A stretch of DNA of 41,938 nucleotides from Ruminococcus sp. (GCA_017517145.1 JAFXAJ010000126.1:1-41938), one strand, 5' to 3'; numbered from the stretch's first letter, positions 7,337 through 16,286 are shown. Program-made: numbers and translations. Notes: generated by a model from the letters alone, not told the origin.

Positions 7337-9964
7337 GTGTTATATAACGATAATTCAAAAATTATACATTCCGACCTTGTGGACGAAATGGAAAATTCCA
7401 TGCTGCAATACGCAATGTCGGTTATAGTTTCAAGAGCACTTCCCGATGTCAGGGACGGTCTGAAACCTGTTCACAGACGTATTCTCTATACGCTTCACGA
7501 GAACGGTCTGACTCCTGATAAAGCGTACAGAAAATGTGCCGATACTGTCGGTGCAGTTCTGGGACGTTATCACCCTCATGGTGACGCTTCGGTTTATGAC
7601 GCTCTTGTAAGACTTGCACAGGATTTTTCACTTCGCTATCCCCTTGTTGACGGTCACGGTAACTTCGGTTCTATCGACGGCGATAAGGCGGCTGCCTACC
7701 GTTATACCGAGGCTAAAATGGCTAAACTGACGCTGGATATGCTTCAGGACATCAACAAGGAAACTGTTGATTATATGCCAAACTATGACGACCGACTGAA
7801 AGAACCTGTTGTACTGCCCTCCAGATTCCCGAATCTGCTTGTAAACGGTTCTACAGGTATTGCTGTTGGTATGGCGACAAATATTCCTCCTCATAATCTG
7901 GGCGAGGTTGTAGACGCTTTACAGCTTCTTATTGATGACCCCGACTGCACTCTTGACCAGCTTATGGAGCATATCAAAGGACCTGATTTCCCCACAGGCG
8001 GTATTGTCATGGGTAAGGCAGGAATACGTGCTGCCTACGGTACAGGACGAGGAAAGATTATTCTCCGCAGCCGTACTCACTTCGAGGAAATCAAGGGAAG
8101 AAACTGTATCATAGTTGACGAAATTCCCTATATGGTGAATAAAACACTTATTCTCAAAAATATCAATCAGCTTTGCAAGGATAAGCGTCTGGAGGGTATT
8201 TATTTCCTCCGTGACGAGTCTGATAAGGACGGTCTGCGTATCGTTATTGAGCTGAAAAAGGACGCTATACCCGAAATTGTTCTTAATAAGCTGTTTGCTA
8301 TGACTAAATTGCAGGATACAGTTGGCATTATCATGCTTGCCCTTGTAAACGGCGAGCCTAAGGTGCTTACTCTCAAGGAAATGCTCAACCATTACCTTGA
8401 CTTTCAGGTTGATGTCATTCAGCGCCGTACACGCTTTGACCTGCGAAAGGCTCTTGAAAGAGCGCATATCTTACAGGGCTTTATTCTTGCTGCAGATTAT
8501 ATTGACGAGGTTGTTGCAATTCTCCGCAGCAGCAAGACTATCCCCGAAGCTAAGGAGCGCATGATAGAGCGCTTCAAGGATGTGGATATGAGTGCACTTC
8601 TTGACCGTGCACAGTACGACATGACAAATATTCATCATCTTGAACATCAGATGGGACTTTCAGAGGATCAGGCGGAAGCTATTGTTCAGATGCGTCTTGG
8701 TGCTCTCACAGGTCTGGAGCGTCAGAAGATAACCGACGAATTGTACGGTCTGTTGACTAAGATTTCAGACTTGGAGGATATTCTCGCAGATGTCAACCGT
8801 GTTTACCAGATTATTATGGAGGACCTTAACGTAATACGTAAGAAATTCAGCGACAACCGCCGTACAGATATTGAATCAGTCAGCGGAGAAGTGGATATAG
8901 AGGACCTTATCCCCGTTGAGGATTGCGTGGTAACACTCACAAATAACGGCTACATCAAGCGTATGCCCGTTGCTGAATACAAGACTCAGAAGCGTGGCGG
9001 ACGTGGTATCACAGGCATGAAACAGCGTGAGGAAGATTTCGTAGAGGAAATGTTTATCTGCGGAACTCACGATAATATTCTCTTTATCACCAACAAGGGA
9101 ATTATGTACAAGCTGAAATGCTACGAGATTCCCGACGGTTCAAAGGCTTCCCGTGGCTATAATCTCATAAATCTCCTGCCTCTTACGGAAAATGAAAAGG
9201 TAACGGCTATGCTGAAAACCGAGGATTTCGGAGACGACAGATTTATCACAATTGTTACGAAAAACGGAAAAATCAAGCGTACCAATCTTTCTCTCTACAA
9301 AAATGTGCGTAAAAACGGACTTATTGCAATTGGTCTTGATGAGGGCGATGAAATTGCAGGCTGCCGCATGACTAACGGAAACGAGCAGATTTTCGTTGCT
9401 ACACGAAACGGTATGGCAATCCGCATTGAGGAAGAAAAGGGCAGAGCGCTGTCACGTGCAGCTCACGGTGTAAAGGCGATAAAGCTGCGTGAGGGTGACT
9501 ATGTTGTAGGCATTGCAAAGGTTCGTGAAGGTGCGTCACTGCTGACTGTTACTGAGAATGGCTACGGAAAGCGTACAGAAATTGAAAGCTACCGAATCCA
9601 GAACCGTGGCGGTTATGGTCTGACTAACTACAAGGTTGATGAAATCCGTGGTCACGTATGCGGAATCAAGATTGTTGACGATACGGACGATGTGATTCTC
9701 GTTTCCAGCGACGGTATAATTATCCGAATCCATGCCGAGGATGTACGTATTATGGGCAGAATCGCCAAGGGTGTCCGTGTGATGCGTGTTGGCGAGGGCG
9801 CTAAGGTTGTGGCGTTTACTCGTACAGAACGTGACGACAGTGCAGAAACTGAAAAGGTTGAGCAGCTTACCGAGGAGCAGATAAGAGCCGCAGAGGCTGA
9901 GGCTGCCGAGGAGGAGAAAAACGAGGTTGTCATCGAAGCTGATGAGAACGAGGATGAAGAATAA
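7337..9964 (+). CDS. gyrA: DNA gyrase subunit A
   Basis: This is the DNA-cleaving and wrapping subunit of gyrase. The 875-residue product has the winged-helix core with RYTEAKM containing the catalytic tyrosine, and a C-terminal beta-pinwheel with the GyrA-box-like QKRGGRGI. It ends in a long acidic tail rich in Glu and Asp. The GTG at 7337 is supported by GAGGAGG six bases upstream. In the quinolone-binding helix the sequence is HPHGDASVYD: Ala84 and Ser85 replace the usual Ser-Ala pair (E. coli 83-84), while the acidic residue Asp88 (E. coli Asp87) is kept. The GyrA-box in the first pinwheel blade supports GyrA over ParC. Confidence 0.97.
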   Translation: MLYNDNSKIIHSDLVDEMENSMLQYAMSVIVSRALPDVRDGLKPVHRRILYTLHENGLTPDKAYRKCADTVGAVLGRYHPHGDASVYDALVRLAQDFSLRYPLVDGHGNFGSIDGDKAAAYRYTEAKMAKLTLDMLQDINKETVDYMPNYDDRLKEPVVLPSRFPNLLVNGSTGIAVGMATNIPPHNLGEVVDALQLLIDDPDCTLDQLMEHIKGPDFPTGGIVMGKAGIRAAYGTGRGKIILRSRTHFEEIKGRNCIIVDEIPYMVNKTLILKNINQLCKDKRLEGIYFLRDESDKDGLRIVIELKKDAIPEIVLNKLFAMTKLQDTVGIIMLALVNGEPKVLTLKEMLNHYLDFQVDVIQRRTRFDLRKALERAHILQGFILAADYIDEVVAILRSSKTIPEAKERMIERFKDVDMSALLDRAQYDMTNIHHLEHQMGLSEDQAEAIVQMRLGALTGLERQKITDELYGLLTKISDLEDILADVNRVYQIIMEDLNVIRKKFSDNRRTDIESVSGEVDIEDLIPVEDCVVTLTNNGYIKRMPVAEYKTQKRGGRGITGMKQREEDFVEEMFICGTHDNILFITNKGIMYKLKCYEIPDGSKASRGYNLINLLPLTENEKVTAMLKTEDFGDDRFITIVTKNGKIKRTNLSLYKNVRKNGLIAIGLDEGDEIAGCRMTNGNEQIFVATRNGMAIRIEEEKGRALSRAAHGVKAIKLREGDYVVGIAKVREGASLLTVTENGYGKRTEIESYRIQNRGGYGLTNYKVDEIRGHVCGIKIVDDTDDVILVSSDGIIIRIHAEDVRIMGRIAKGVRVMRVGEGAKVVAFTRTERDDSAETEKVEQLTEEQIRAAEAEAAEEEKNEVVIEADENEDEE

Positions 9965-9972
9965 TCCTGCCC

Positions 9973-10779
9973 ATGAAATTTATACTGTTTGTATTATTAT
10001 TTATTACAATTGCCGTCTTTTATGCTCTTTTTGAAAATGTTTTCGTGCTGTTCAGACGGCATGAGAATCTGGGCGGCAATGTGAAAATTCTTCATATTTC
10101 AGACTGTCACCGCAGCAATAAGCCATGGCGTAACAGGCGGATTATCTCTGCTGCAAAGGCAGAAAATCCCGATTTTATATTTATCACAGGGGATTATGTC
10201 TCCCGTACAGAAACGGATTTTTCCGCTGCTGAGACGCTTTTGCGTGACTTGTGCCTCGTTGCGCCCGTGTATATGTGCATGGGAAATCATGAGCAGAGCT
10301 TTCTCAATGACAATCTTGGAGAATTCTTTGAAGCTGTTGACAGAACAGATGCAAAAATGCTTGTGAACTGCGGTGAATATGCCGAAGTAAAGGGCAGGAA
10401 GTTTTATATCTGCGGACTTATGCAAAATTACACTACGTATAAAAAAGACGGCGGATATAAAAATCTTGATGGTTTTACTCTTTCTGAAATGCAGAATTTT
10501 CTGGGTGAATGTCCCTGTGAAAATACCCTGCTGCTTGCACATAATCCGCTTTTTGGGCAGATTTATGCTGACTGGGGCGCAGATTTTACATTCAGCGGTC
10601 ATATACACGGCGGTGTGGTACGGCTTTTCGGCAAGGGAATTCTATCACCTGAACGGCGGTTATTTCCGCAATATTCCAAGGGAATTTACGATATATCGGG
10701 AAAAAAGCTGCTTGTATCTGCCGGCATAGGCAAGCTAAGGATGTTTAATCCGCCGGAAGTTATTATTTATAGAATTTAG
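9973..10779 (+). CDS. Membrane-anchored calcineurin-like metallophosphoesterase (YkuE type)
   Basis: This 268-residue enzyme has an N-terminal hydrophobic anchor (residues 2-20) and all five metallophosphoesterase motifs in order: DCH in HISDCH, GDY in FITGDYV, GNHE, H in LLAHNP, and GHIHGG. These bind two metal ions and cleave a phosphodiester or phosphomonoester. YkuE-like members act at the membrane, but the substrate cannot be read from sequence. It starts eight bases after gyrA without a strong ribosome site of its own, suggesting coupling to gyrA. A strong terminator begins at the stop codon. Confidence 0.9.
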   Translation: MKFILFVLLFITIAVFYALFENVFVLFRRHENLGGNVKILHISDCHRSNKPWRNRRIISAAKAENPDFIFITGDYVSRTETDFSAAETLLRDLCLVAPVYMCMGNHEQSFLNDNLGEFFEAVDRTDAKMLVNCGEYAEVKGRKFYICGLMQNYTTYKKDGGYKNLDGFTLSEMQNFLGECPCENTLLLAHNPLFGQIYADWGADFTFSGHIHGGVVRLFGKGILSPERRLFPQYSKGIYDISGKKLLVSAGIGKLRMFNPPEVIIYRI

Positions 10780-10806
10780 GGACACGGCAAAAACGTGTCC
10801 CTTTTT
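10779..10806 (+). terminator. Intrinsic terminator after the phosphoesterase gene
   Basis: Perfect 8-base stem GGGACACG (10779-10786) and CGTGTCCC (10794-10801), A-rich loop, then five further T residues. It ends the gyrB–gyrA–phosphoesterase transcription unit. Confidence 0.92.
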
Positions 10807-10821
10807 TCAAGGAGGCTAAAT

Positions 10822-12339
10822 ATGATTAAAAAAATTGTTTCAGTAGTTACAGCTGTTATGACGGCGGCTGTCATAGCTGCAAATCCCTTGCAAAAGGCTG
10901 ATTCTTTTGACGTTTACGAAGACCCTGTGCGCCAGACGCTTTTTCTCAATCAGAGAAATCTTGCGGAATTTGTCTTTCTGGACGAAACAGGGCAGGGACT
11001 ATACAATTACGAAATTGTGATGAAAAACGCCGCAGGTGTTGAAGTAGGGCGCTTTGTAGATGATTACGGAAATGAATTCTCTATGCTTAATTCGTCAGGA
11101 ATCAGAAAAGCCGATAAATGGCAGATAACGGAAAAATATCTGGCTGACCTTGTTGCGCCCCTTGTTCCGAGATATGTTTCCGAGACATATTATGAAGAGA
11201 TAGGCGGAGAACCGGTAAAAACCTTGTCTAATCTGCATGATTATTCGCCCGATAATAGTATTACACTTAACTATCTTGAAGAATCAGAGGATTATTACGA
11301 TCATTACCGTGTATTTTCATATCCGCAGGGGGAAACGACCGCATTCACTATTCCTGCGAATAAAATCGGCATTTTCGTTGATAAAAAGTGGGAGAATTTC
11401 AATGCCAGAGGCTACTACAAAATGGGAGCAGACGGCGCAAAAAAGTACTTCGACAATAACGAAATGTTCGGAAGTCTCAAGGTCTGGGCACCCAAAAAGG
11501 ATACCAAAGAACTGCGAATAGGTGTTGCAGAGGTCACAAATCCTCATCACCCTATTTATCCTCCGAAATTACAAAATCAAAAAACGGAATATATAAAGTG
11601 TAAGATGAACGTTACAGAATTGTTTGACCTTTTATTTCTTTGGGATATGCAAGAAACAAGCCTCACCGAGGACGGAAAGGTCATGTATAGAGATAAAATA
11701 TTTAATCTTAGAAAAAGAAATAAAAATACTTGGGGAATGATTACTATAACAAGCGGTGCATGCGTAACTGTTGCGATGCCCGGTTCAGCAGGAAATGTCG
11801 AGTTTTACGTAGAAAAAGGCTCACGCCAGATGGCTGCGGAAATCCGTATTAACTACACTGACGATAACGGCGGAGGATGGCATAGTAATTGTACTGCTAA
11901 AAATTATTACGGAAAGGTGCACGAATTCAGAATCGAAACTCCGCAGATGCACGACGAAGGCGGCGTAATAGTCGATAATATTCCCGCAGGACAGTACACT
12001 CTTGAGCTGAGATCTATCTTTGATAATAAGCCATTTCCGCAGACTCACACGATAAATGTCACGGATAGTAAATATCAGCAGTTCTTTGTGGAAAGTTTTA
12101 ATACTGAATATACGCTGAAAAACGGCGATACGGACTTAAATAACTTAGTTGATGCCTCAGATGCAAGCAATATTCTTGCGGAATATGCGGCATTATCCAC
12201 AGGCAAACCAACAATATTTTTGGAAAACCAGAAATATGCCGCCGATGTAAACGGTGACGAAGTTATTAACGCAATTGACGCAAGTCTTGTTCTGGAGCAT
12301 TATGCAGATGTTTCGATAGGCGGAAAAGGTACGCTTTAA
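10822..12339 (+). CDS. Secreted dockerin-containing protein of unknown function
   Basis: This 505-residue exported protein starts with a signal peptide (MIKKIVSVVTAVMTAAVIAA). The ATG at 10822 is chosen because AGGAGG lies immediately upstream; an earlier GTG falls inside the preceding terminator. Residues from about 25 to 430 match no catalytic family I recognise; beta-rich stretches such as TINVTDSKYQQFF could be immunoglobulin-like. The C-terminus is a type I dockerin with two calcium loops: DTDLNNLVDASD and DVNGDEVINAID. Dockerins plug into cohesins of scaffoldins, so the protein is predicted to be carried in a cellulosome- or amylosome-like complex or on the cell surface. Its passenger function is open. 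Confidence 0.85.
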   Translation: MIKKIVSVVTAVMTAAVIAANPLQKADSFDVYEDPVRQTLFLNQRNLAEFVFLDETGQGLYNYEIVMKNAAGVEVGRFVDDYGNEFSMLNSSGIRKADKWQITEKYLADLVAPLVPRYVSETYYEEIGGEPVKTLSNLHDYSPDNSITLNYLEESEDYYDHYRVFSYPQGETTAFTIPANKIGIFVDKKWENFNARGYYKMGADGAKKYFDNNEMFGSLKVWAPKKDTKELRIGVAEVTNPHHPIYPPKLQNQKTEYIKCKMNVTELFDLLFLWDMQETSLTEDGKVMYRDKIFNLRKRNKNTWGMITITSGACVTVAMPGSAGNVEFYVEKGSRQMAAEIRINYTDDNGGGWHSNCTAKNYYGKVHEFRIETPQMHDEGGVIVDNIPAGQYTLELRSIFDNKPFPQTHTINVTDSKYQQFFVESFNTEYTLKNGDTDLNNLVDASDASNILAEYAALSTGKPTIFLENQKYAADVNGDEVINAIDASLVLEHYADVSIGGKGTL

Positions 12340-12353
12340 GTATAATTTTTGTG

Positions 12354-12400
12354 ATACTGCACATAATTCTCTAAAGGAATTTGTGCAGTATTTTATTTTA
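12354..12400. terminator. Terminator between convergent genes
   Basis: Perfect 10-base stem ATACTGCACA (12354-12363) and TGTGCAGTAT (12382-12391), with an 18-base loop, followed by TTTATTTTAT on the + strand. It overlaps the end of the - strand gene and probably serves the dockerin gene. Confidence 0.8.
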
Positions 12401-13013
12401 TAAATTCAAAAACGCCGAAAATAATTAATGCTGCACCGCCAACCCAAGAAAAATCATGATTCATTCTGCTAATTTTTTTTCCTGCAAATCCTCCAAAAAT
12501 TATTGCTGACGCTCCAACAATAAGAGTGAAAAACGACGCAGCGAAAGGATTTGTTGAGTTATTGCCAAGACTTAATCCCATGCACAGTGAGTCAAGGGAA
12601 CTTCCAATGGCGAGGGCAGCAGCCTCTGAGGGCGTAAGAACCTTGGAATTATCCACATCGGCGGCGGTATCGTCAAGATAAAGCTTTATTACAATGCCGC
12701 TGTTTCGGGTGTGGAGAAATAGCTCTCCCCGTTGAGAAAGACGGCGGACAAGATTGCGGACAAGGCTCTTGTAAATCGTGGAAATGCCCATAGACAAAGG
12801 GATAATTAAGCCTGTGACAGCGTAAATTTTATCAGGGATTGTATTGCTGAGCAGGGCGGCAAGGGCAAGAGAAATGCCGAGAAAAAGTGCACTCATGAAG
12901 CTTATTACCAGCGCCGAGCCAAAGGGAATTCTGATGCCGCAGGAGCGATATGCGACGGCAGCAAGGAAAGTATCGATACTAATAATAACAGATAGTATAA
13001 TTTCTTGAAGCAA
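12393..13013 (-). CDS. ytaF: YtaF/MntP-like membrane transporter
   Basis: This 206-residue polytopic protein resembles YtaF, a sporulation-associated relative of the manganese exporter MntP. Six hydrophobic segments are visible, in two halves. Each half has an Asp in the first helix (SIDTFLAAVAYR and GSSLDSLCMGLSLG), matching the internal repeat and conserved Asp residues of the MntP/LysE-like fold. The central loop IKLYLDDTAADVDNSKVLTPSEAAALA is typical of YtaF. The start appears to be TTG at 13013, preceded by GAGGTG with good spacing; no ATG lies nearby upstream. Cation export is a family-based inference. Confidence 0.82.
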   Translation of the reverse strand: MLQEIILSVIISIDTFLAAVAYRSCGIRIPFGSALVISFMSALFLGISLALAALLSNTIPDKIYAVTGLIIPLSMGISTIYKSLVRNLVRRLSQRGELFLHTRNSGIVIKLYLDDTAADVDNSKVLTPSEAAALAIGSSLDSLCMGLSLGNNSTNPFAASFFTLIVGASAIIFGGFAGKKISRMNHDFSWVGGAALIIFGVFEFIK

Positions 13014-13079
13014 GGGGAATCACCTCGCAACATAATATGCCAAAATAATTGGAGTTGTCACAGCAAGAAAGTGCAAAAA

Positions 13080-13273
13080 TTTTCCACTTAAACTGTCGAT
13101 AAACTTTCAACAGAGTGTTGAAAGAGGGGTTGAATACTAACTTGAATTGTTGAAAACTCTGTGGAGAGTGTGGAGAACAACGTATTTCCGATGTTTTAAA
13201 AGGTCAAAATTGTTAAAAACTTGTTGGATAATCGGGGAAACGGTGGTAATAATAAAAAATGTATTGTGGAAAA
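13080..13273. other. Second cluster of DnaA-box-like motifs
   Basis: In 194 bases between two divergent genes there are about eight words close to TTTTCAACA or TTTTCCACA: 13080-13088 (+), the palindromic pair CTTTCAACA/TGTTGAAAG at 13104-13124, 13128-13136 (-), exact TGTTGAAAA at 13148-13156, tandem TGTGGAGAG and TGTGGAGAA at 13160-13177, TGTTGGATAA at 13222-13231 and TGTGGAAAA at 13265-13273. The density rivals oriC. No DnaA-trio is evident, so a titration or regulatory cluster is more likely than a second origin. Confidence 0.6.
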
Positions 13274-13311
13274 CTTTCCGCAATAAATTAAAACAAAGGA
13301 TTTGATATTGT

Positions 13312-13671
13312 ATGAAAAAATTTTTATCAGCTGCCGCTATTATTTTAACCATGCCTATGATTATGACAGGATGCGGCGAAAATAACGAAAATCAGCCTGA
13401 TGGCACAGACCATTATGAGGAATATGACTATGGTAACAATGCCGACGACAGAGTAAATCACGATGACAGAGATGATATGTCGGCGGATGAGTTTGCACAT
13501 GATGCTATTGACGGCGCAGAAAATGCTGTTGATGATGTTGTTGACGGTGTAGGCGATGCTGCAAACGATATTGTTGACGGTCTTGACGGTGAACGTGAAA
13601 CTACCGATATTTCGGGAAATATCGAGGATTCCACAGAAACAACTGTTACAGATACAATTGTCGGAAGATAA
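13312..13671 (+). CDS. Small acidic lipoprotein
   Basis: This 119-residue protein has a lipoprotein signal peptide (MKKFLSAAAIILTMPMIMTGC, lipobox MTGC). The mature part is very rich in Asp, Asn and Glu. A central stretch (AIDGAENAVDDVVDGVGDAA, continuing with NDIVDGLDG) repeats small and acidic residues with Val/Ile every three to four positions, as in an amphipathic helix. I recognise no family. It is divergent from ytaF, with the DnaA-box-like cluster as its upstream region, and ends in a structured terminator. A surface or cation-binding role is only a guess. Confidence 0.7.
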   Translation: MKKFLSAAAIILTMPMIMTGCGENNENQPDGTDHYEEYDYGNNADDRVNHDDRDDMSADEFAHDAIDGAENAVDDVVDGVGDAANDIVDGLDGERETTDISGNIEDSTETTVTDTIVGR

Positions 13672-13672
13672 G

Positions 13673-13743
13673 TTTTCAACATTTTCAAAATGAAATGTTG
13701 AAAAAAGTCCCCGCTGATTCTGATTTCTCAGAAACAGTGGGGA
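13673..13743. terminator. Back-to-back hairpins between convergent genes, one built from two DnaA-box words
   Basis: The first hairpin has 12-base arms (13673-13684 and 13693-13704) that contain TTTTCAACA and its complement. The second pairs CCCCGCTG with CAGTGGGG (13709-13743) around an inner TTCTGA/TCAGAA stem. Read on the - strand the second is followed by a T-run, so it terminates the dipeptidase gene. The first may end the lipoprotein gene. Confidence 0.75.
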
Positions 13744-13763
13744 TTCTTACTATACAAAATGTA

Positions 13764-15032
13764 TTAACCGCAGATTTCTTTGATAGCCTCAGCCATGATT
13801 TCTGCATTGAGCAGGAGACTTTCCTCGGTGATAAATTCATCTGCTCCGTGCATATTTCCGCTGCCGCCCTCATATTCAGCGCCAAAAGCTACGCCGCCTT
13901 CGATTTCGTGAACGTAGGTGCCGCCGCCAATAGTGATGCAGCTGCCTTTTTTGCCTGTAATACGTTCATAAACACGATTCAGGGACTGTACAAATTCGCT
14001 GTTTTCATCAGTGTAATGCGGTTCAACGCCCATGCATTTATCAACGGTTACGCCTGCATTTTCAAGCTTTTTACATATAATTTCGCTGACTTCAGCCTTT
14101 GTTCTGCCGAAGGGGAATCGCACATCCACCGCACCTTCGATACGGCTCTTATTCAACTTTTCAACAGTATTCAACAATGAGATTACACAAGTGAAATCTG
14201 CCGAAATATCGCCGAAAATCGCCTTTCCCTCAACATCGCCATGTTGAAAGATTTTGCTCAGATTACGGAGAACTGTTGAATTTCCAACGTAGTCCGCAAG
14301 GAATTTTGTAATTGCATTTTCGCCCTTTTCGGGAGTAGAAGCATGGGCGGATTTTCCCTCGTAAAGCTTCATTTCGGATTCTGTTTCAACAGCACATGAC
14401 ATGGGAACGGCGTTTATGACTTCTCCAGCCTTGATTGTCATTTTTTCGCTGTTTTCTGCGGAAAAATAGATTCTCAGCATACCTTTTTCGCCGTTGATTA
14501 CAGGATATTCTCCGTCGGGGGTAAACACCATTGGGGGCAGTTTGTGCTTTTCACAGTAGTGCTCAATGTCATTTCCGCCGTTTTCCTCATTAGTTCCGAA
14601 AATCAGGCGTACGCCTTTTTTCAGGGGAATATTAAGCTCTTTCAGCGCTCTCATAGCGAAAACAGATGCAACTGCAGGGCCTTTGTCGTCGATAGTTCCC
14701 CTGCCTGTCAGGATTCCGTTTTCACGTTTTAAAGCGTAGGGATCGCTGGTCCAGCCGCTTCCCTCAGGCACTACATCAAGATGTGAGAGGATTCCCAGCG
14801 CAGGTTCAAAGGTATTTAAATCTGCTGAACCTGCATAGTTATCAACATTTTCAACGGAAAAACCATAGTCAGAGCATTTTTTCAGCATTATTTCCAGAGC
14901 TTCAGCGGACTTTTCTCCAAAAGGACAGTCAGCAGTTGGAGTGCCCTCAACGCTTCTTACAGCGATCAGCTCGCCGAGAAAAGCAATCATTTCTTCTTTT
15001 TTTGATTCAAGATATTTTCTGATTTCGGTCAT
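13764..15032 (-). CDS. pepV: PepV-like M20 family dipeptidase
   Basis: This 422-residue zinc peptidase of the M20 family resembles the cytosolic dipeptidase PepV. Metal-site motifs are visible: GILSHLDVVPEGSGW (metal His and catalytic Asp), GRGTIDDKGP (bridging Asp), FGTNEENGG (catalytic and metal Glu), FTPDGEYPV, and a late His in GSGNMHGADEF. The inserted lid domain (about residues 180-320) fits PepV. AGGAGA precedes the ATG. It is a single-gene unit bounded by hairpins. Predicted role: release of amino acids from imported dipeptides. Confidence 0.93.
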   Translation of the reverse strand: MTEIRKYLESKKEEMIAFLGELIAVRSVEGTPTADCPFGEKSAEALEIMLKKCSDYGFSVENVDNYAGSADLNTFEPALGILSHLDVVPEGSGWTSDPYALKRENGILTGRGTIDDKGPAVASVFAMRALKELNIPLKKGVRLIFGTNEENGGNDIEHYCEKHKLPPMVFTPDGEYPVINGEKGMLRIYFSAENSEKMTIKAGEVINAVPMSCAVETESEMKLYEGKSAHASTPEKGENAITKFLADYVGNSTVLRNLSKIFQHGDVEGKAIFGDISADFTCVISLLNTVEKLNKSRIEGAVDVRFPFGRTKAEVSEIICKKLENAGVTVDKCMGVEPHYTDENSEFVQSLNRVYERITGKKGSCITIGGGTYVHEIEGGVAFGAEYEGGSGNMHGADEFITEESLLLNAEIMAEAIKEICG

Positions 15033-15064
15033 AATCTTCTCCTAAAAAACATAATAATAAGCAA

Positions 15065-15086
15065 AAAACCGCAGAAATCTGCGGTT
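15065..15086 (-). terminator. Terminator of the ABC ATPase gene
   Basis: Perfect 10-base stem AAACCGCAGA/TCTGCGGTTT with a 2-base loop, followed on the - strand by a T-run. It lies between the upstream ATPase gene and the pepV start. Confidence 0.88.
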
Positions 15087-15146
15087 TCTCGCCTGTGTGT
15101 AAAACACAACAGTAGAAAGAAAGGATAAATATGAAAAGTGAATATA

Positions 15147-16286
15147 TCAGTTAACAATAGCCTTTTCTGTTTCCTTGTCAAAGAGGTGAATTCTGTTAGG
15201 ATCGATAGCAACCTTAATATCATCACCGGGCTTTGCAGTAGTTCTGGGGCTAACTCTTGCTGTAAGGTTGTGTCCTTCACAATTGAGGTAAAGGTATGTC
15301 TCAGCACCCATCATTTCTGTGATGTCAACATAAGCGTCAATAACGCCTGTTGTAGCATTAGAGAGGTACATTTCCTCATCGTGGATAGACTCAGGACGGA
15401 TACCGAGGATAATCTCTCTGCCAACGTAATGAGGAAGCTCATCATTAACCTTGGACTCAGGAACGATAATCTGGTATCTAACGCCTCTTGACATCTTTGT
15501 ATCCTTTGAGCCGAACTCAACGATGAACTGACCGTATTCTTCTTTAAGAACAGCGTCGATGAAGTTCATCTGGGGTGAACCGAGGAATCCTGCAACGAAC
15601 TTGTTTACGGGATTCTCGTAGAGGTTCTGAGGAGTATCAACCTGCTGAACGAAACCGTCCTTCATACAAACGATTCTGTCGCCCATTGTCATAGCCTCAG
15701 TCTGGTCATGAGTTACGTAGATAAATGTTGTACCGAGCTTCTTGTGAATCTTAGCAATCTCGGTTCTCATCTGAGCACGGAGCTTAGCGTCGAGGTTTGA
15801 GAGAGGCTCGTCAAGGAGGAATACCTTAGGTGAACGAACGATACAACGTCCGAGAGCAACTCTCTGACGCTGACCACCTGACATAGCCTTAGGCTTTCTG
15901 TCGAGAAGGTGTGTAAGGTCGAGAATCTTAGCAGCCTCGTTAACCTTTCTCTCGATTTCATCCTTGGGAACTTTACGGAGCTTGAGTCCGAAAGCCATGT
16001 TATCGAATACAGTCATGTGAGGATAGAGCGCATAGTTCTGGAAAACCATTGCAATATCTCTGTCCTTGGGAGCAATATCGTTTACGAGACGGTCGCCGAT
16101 GTAAAGCTCACCCTCTGAAATCTCCTCAAGACCTGCGATCATACGGAGAGTTGTGGACTTACCGCATCCGGAAGGTCCAACGAGAACGATAAATTCCTTA
16201 TCTCTGATCTCCAAATTTACATCTGTAACAGCAACAACACCGCCGGGGTATTTCTTATAAATATTTTTAAGTGTTAAGCCTGCCAT
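15147..16286 (-). CDS. msmK: Orphan sugar ABC transporter ATPase (MsmK/UgpC type)
   Basis: This 379-residue ATPase is of the carbohydrate-uptake CUT1 type. It has Walker A GPSGCGKST (about residues 37-45), Q-loop FQNYALYPHMT, signature MSGGQRQRV, Walker B VFLLDEPLSNLD and the H-loop THDQ, then a C-terminal regulatory domain with GIRPESI. No permease or binding-protein gene adjoins it. In Firmicutes such stand-alone MsmK-type ATPases energise several sugar transporters, which suits a glycan-degrading bacterium. It has its own promoter and terminator. Codon choice (many AAG, CTC and CGT codons) differs from the neighbours and suggests high expression. Which transporters it serves cannot be told. 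Confidence 0.92.
   Translation of the reverse strand: MAGLTLKNIYKKYPGGVVAVTDVNLEIRDKEFIVLVGPSGCGKSTTLRMIAGLEEISEGELYIGDRLVNDIAPKDRDIAMVFQNYALYPHMTVFDNMAFGLKLRKVPKDEIERKVNEAAKILDLTHLLDRKPKAMSGGQRQRVALGRCIVRSPKVFLLDEPLSNLDAKLRAQMRTEIAKIHKKLGTTFIYVTHDQTEAMTMGDRIVCMKDGFVQQVDTPQNLYENPVNKFVAGFLGSPQMNFIDAVLKEEYGQFIVEFGSKDTKMSRGVRYQIIVPESKVNDELPHYVGREIILGIRPESIHDEEMYLSNATTGVIDAYVDITEMMGAETYLYLNCEGHNLTARVSPRTTAKPGDDIKVAIDPNRIHLFDKETEKAIVN

Noticed and set aside
13092-13100. Spo0A box (TGTCGA) near ytaF
   Set aside because: Only a partial match; a single short word in an AT-rich region.
13080-13273. Second functional replication origin
   Set aside because: No DnaA-trio or clear unwinding element; the dnaA–dnaN spacer has both.
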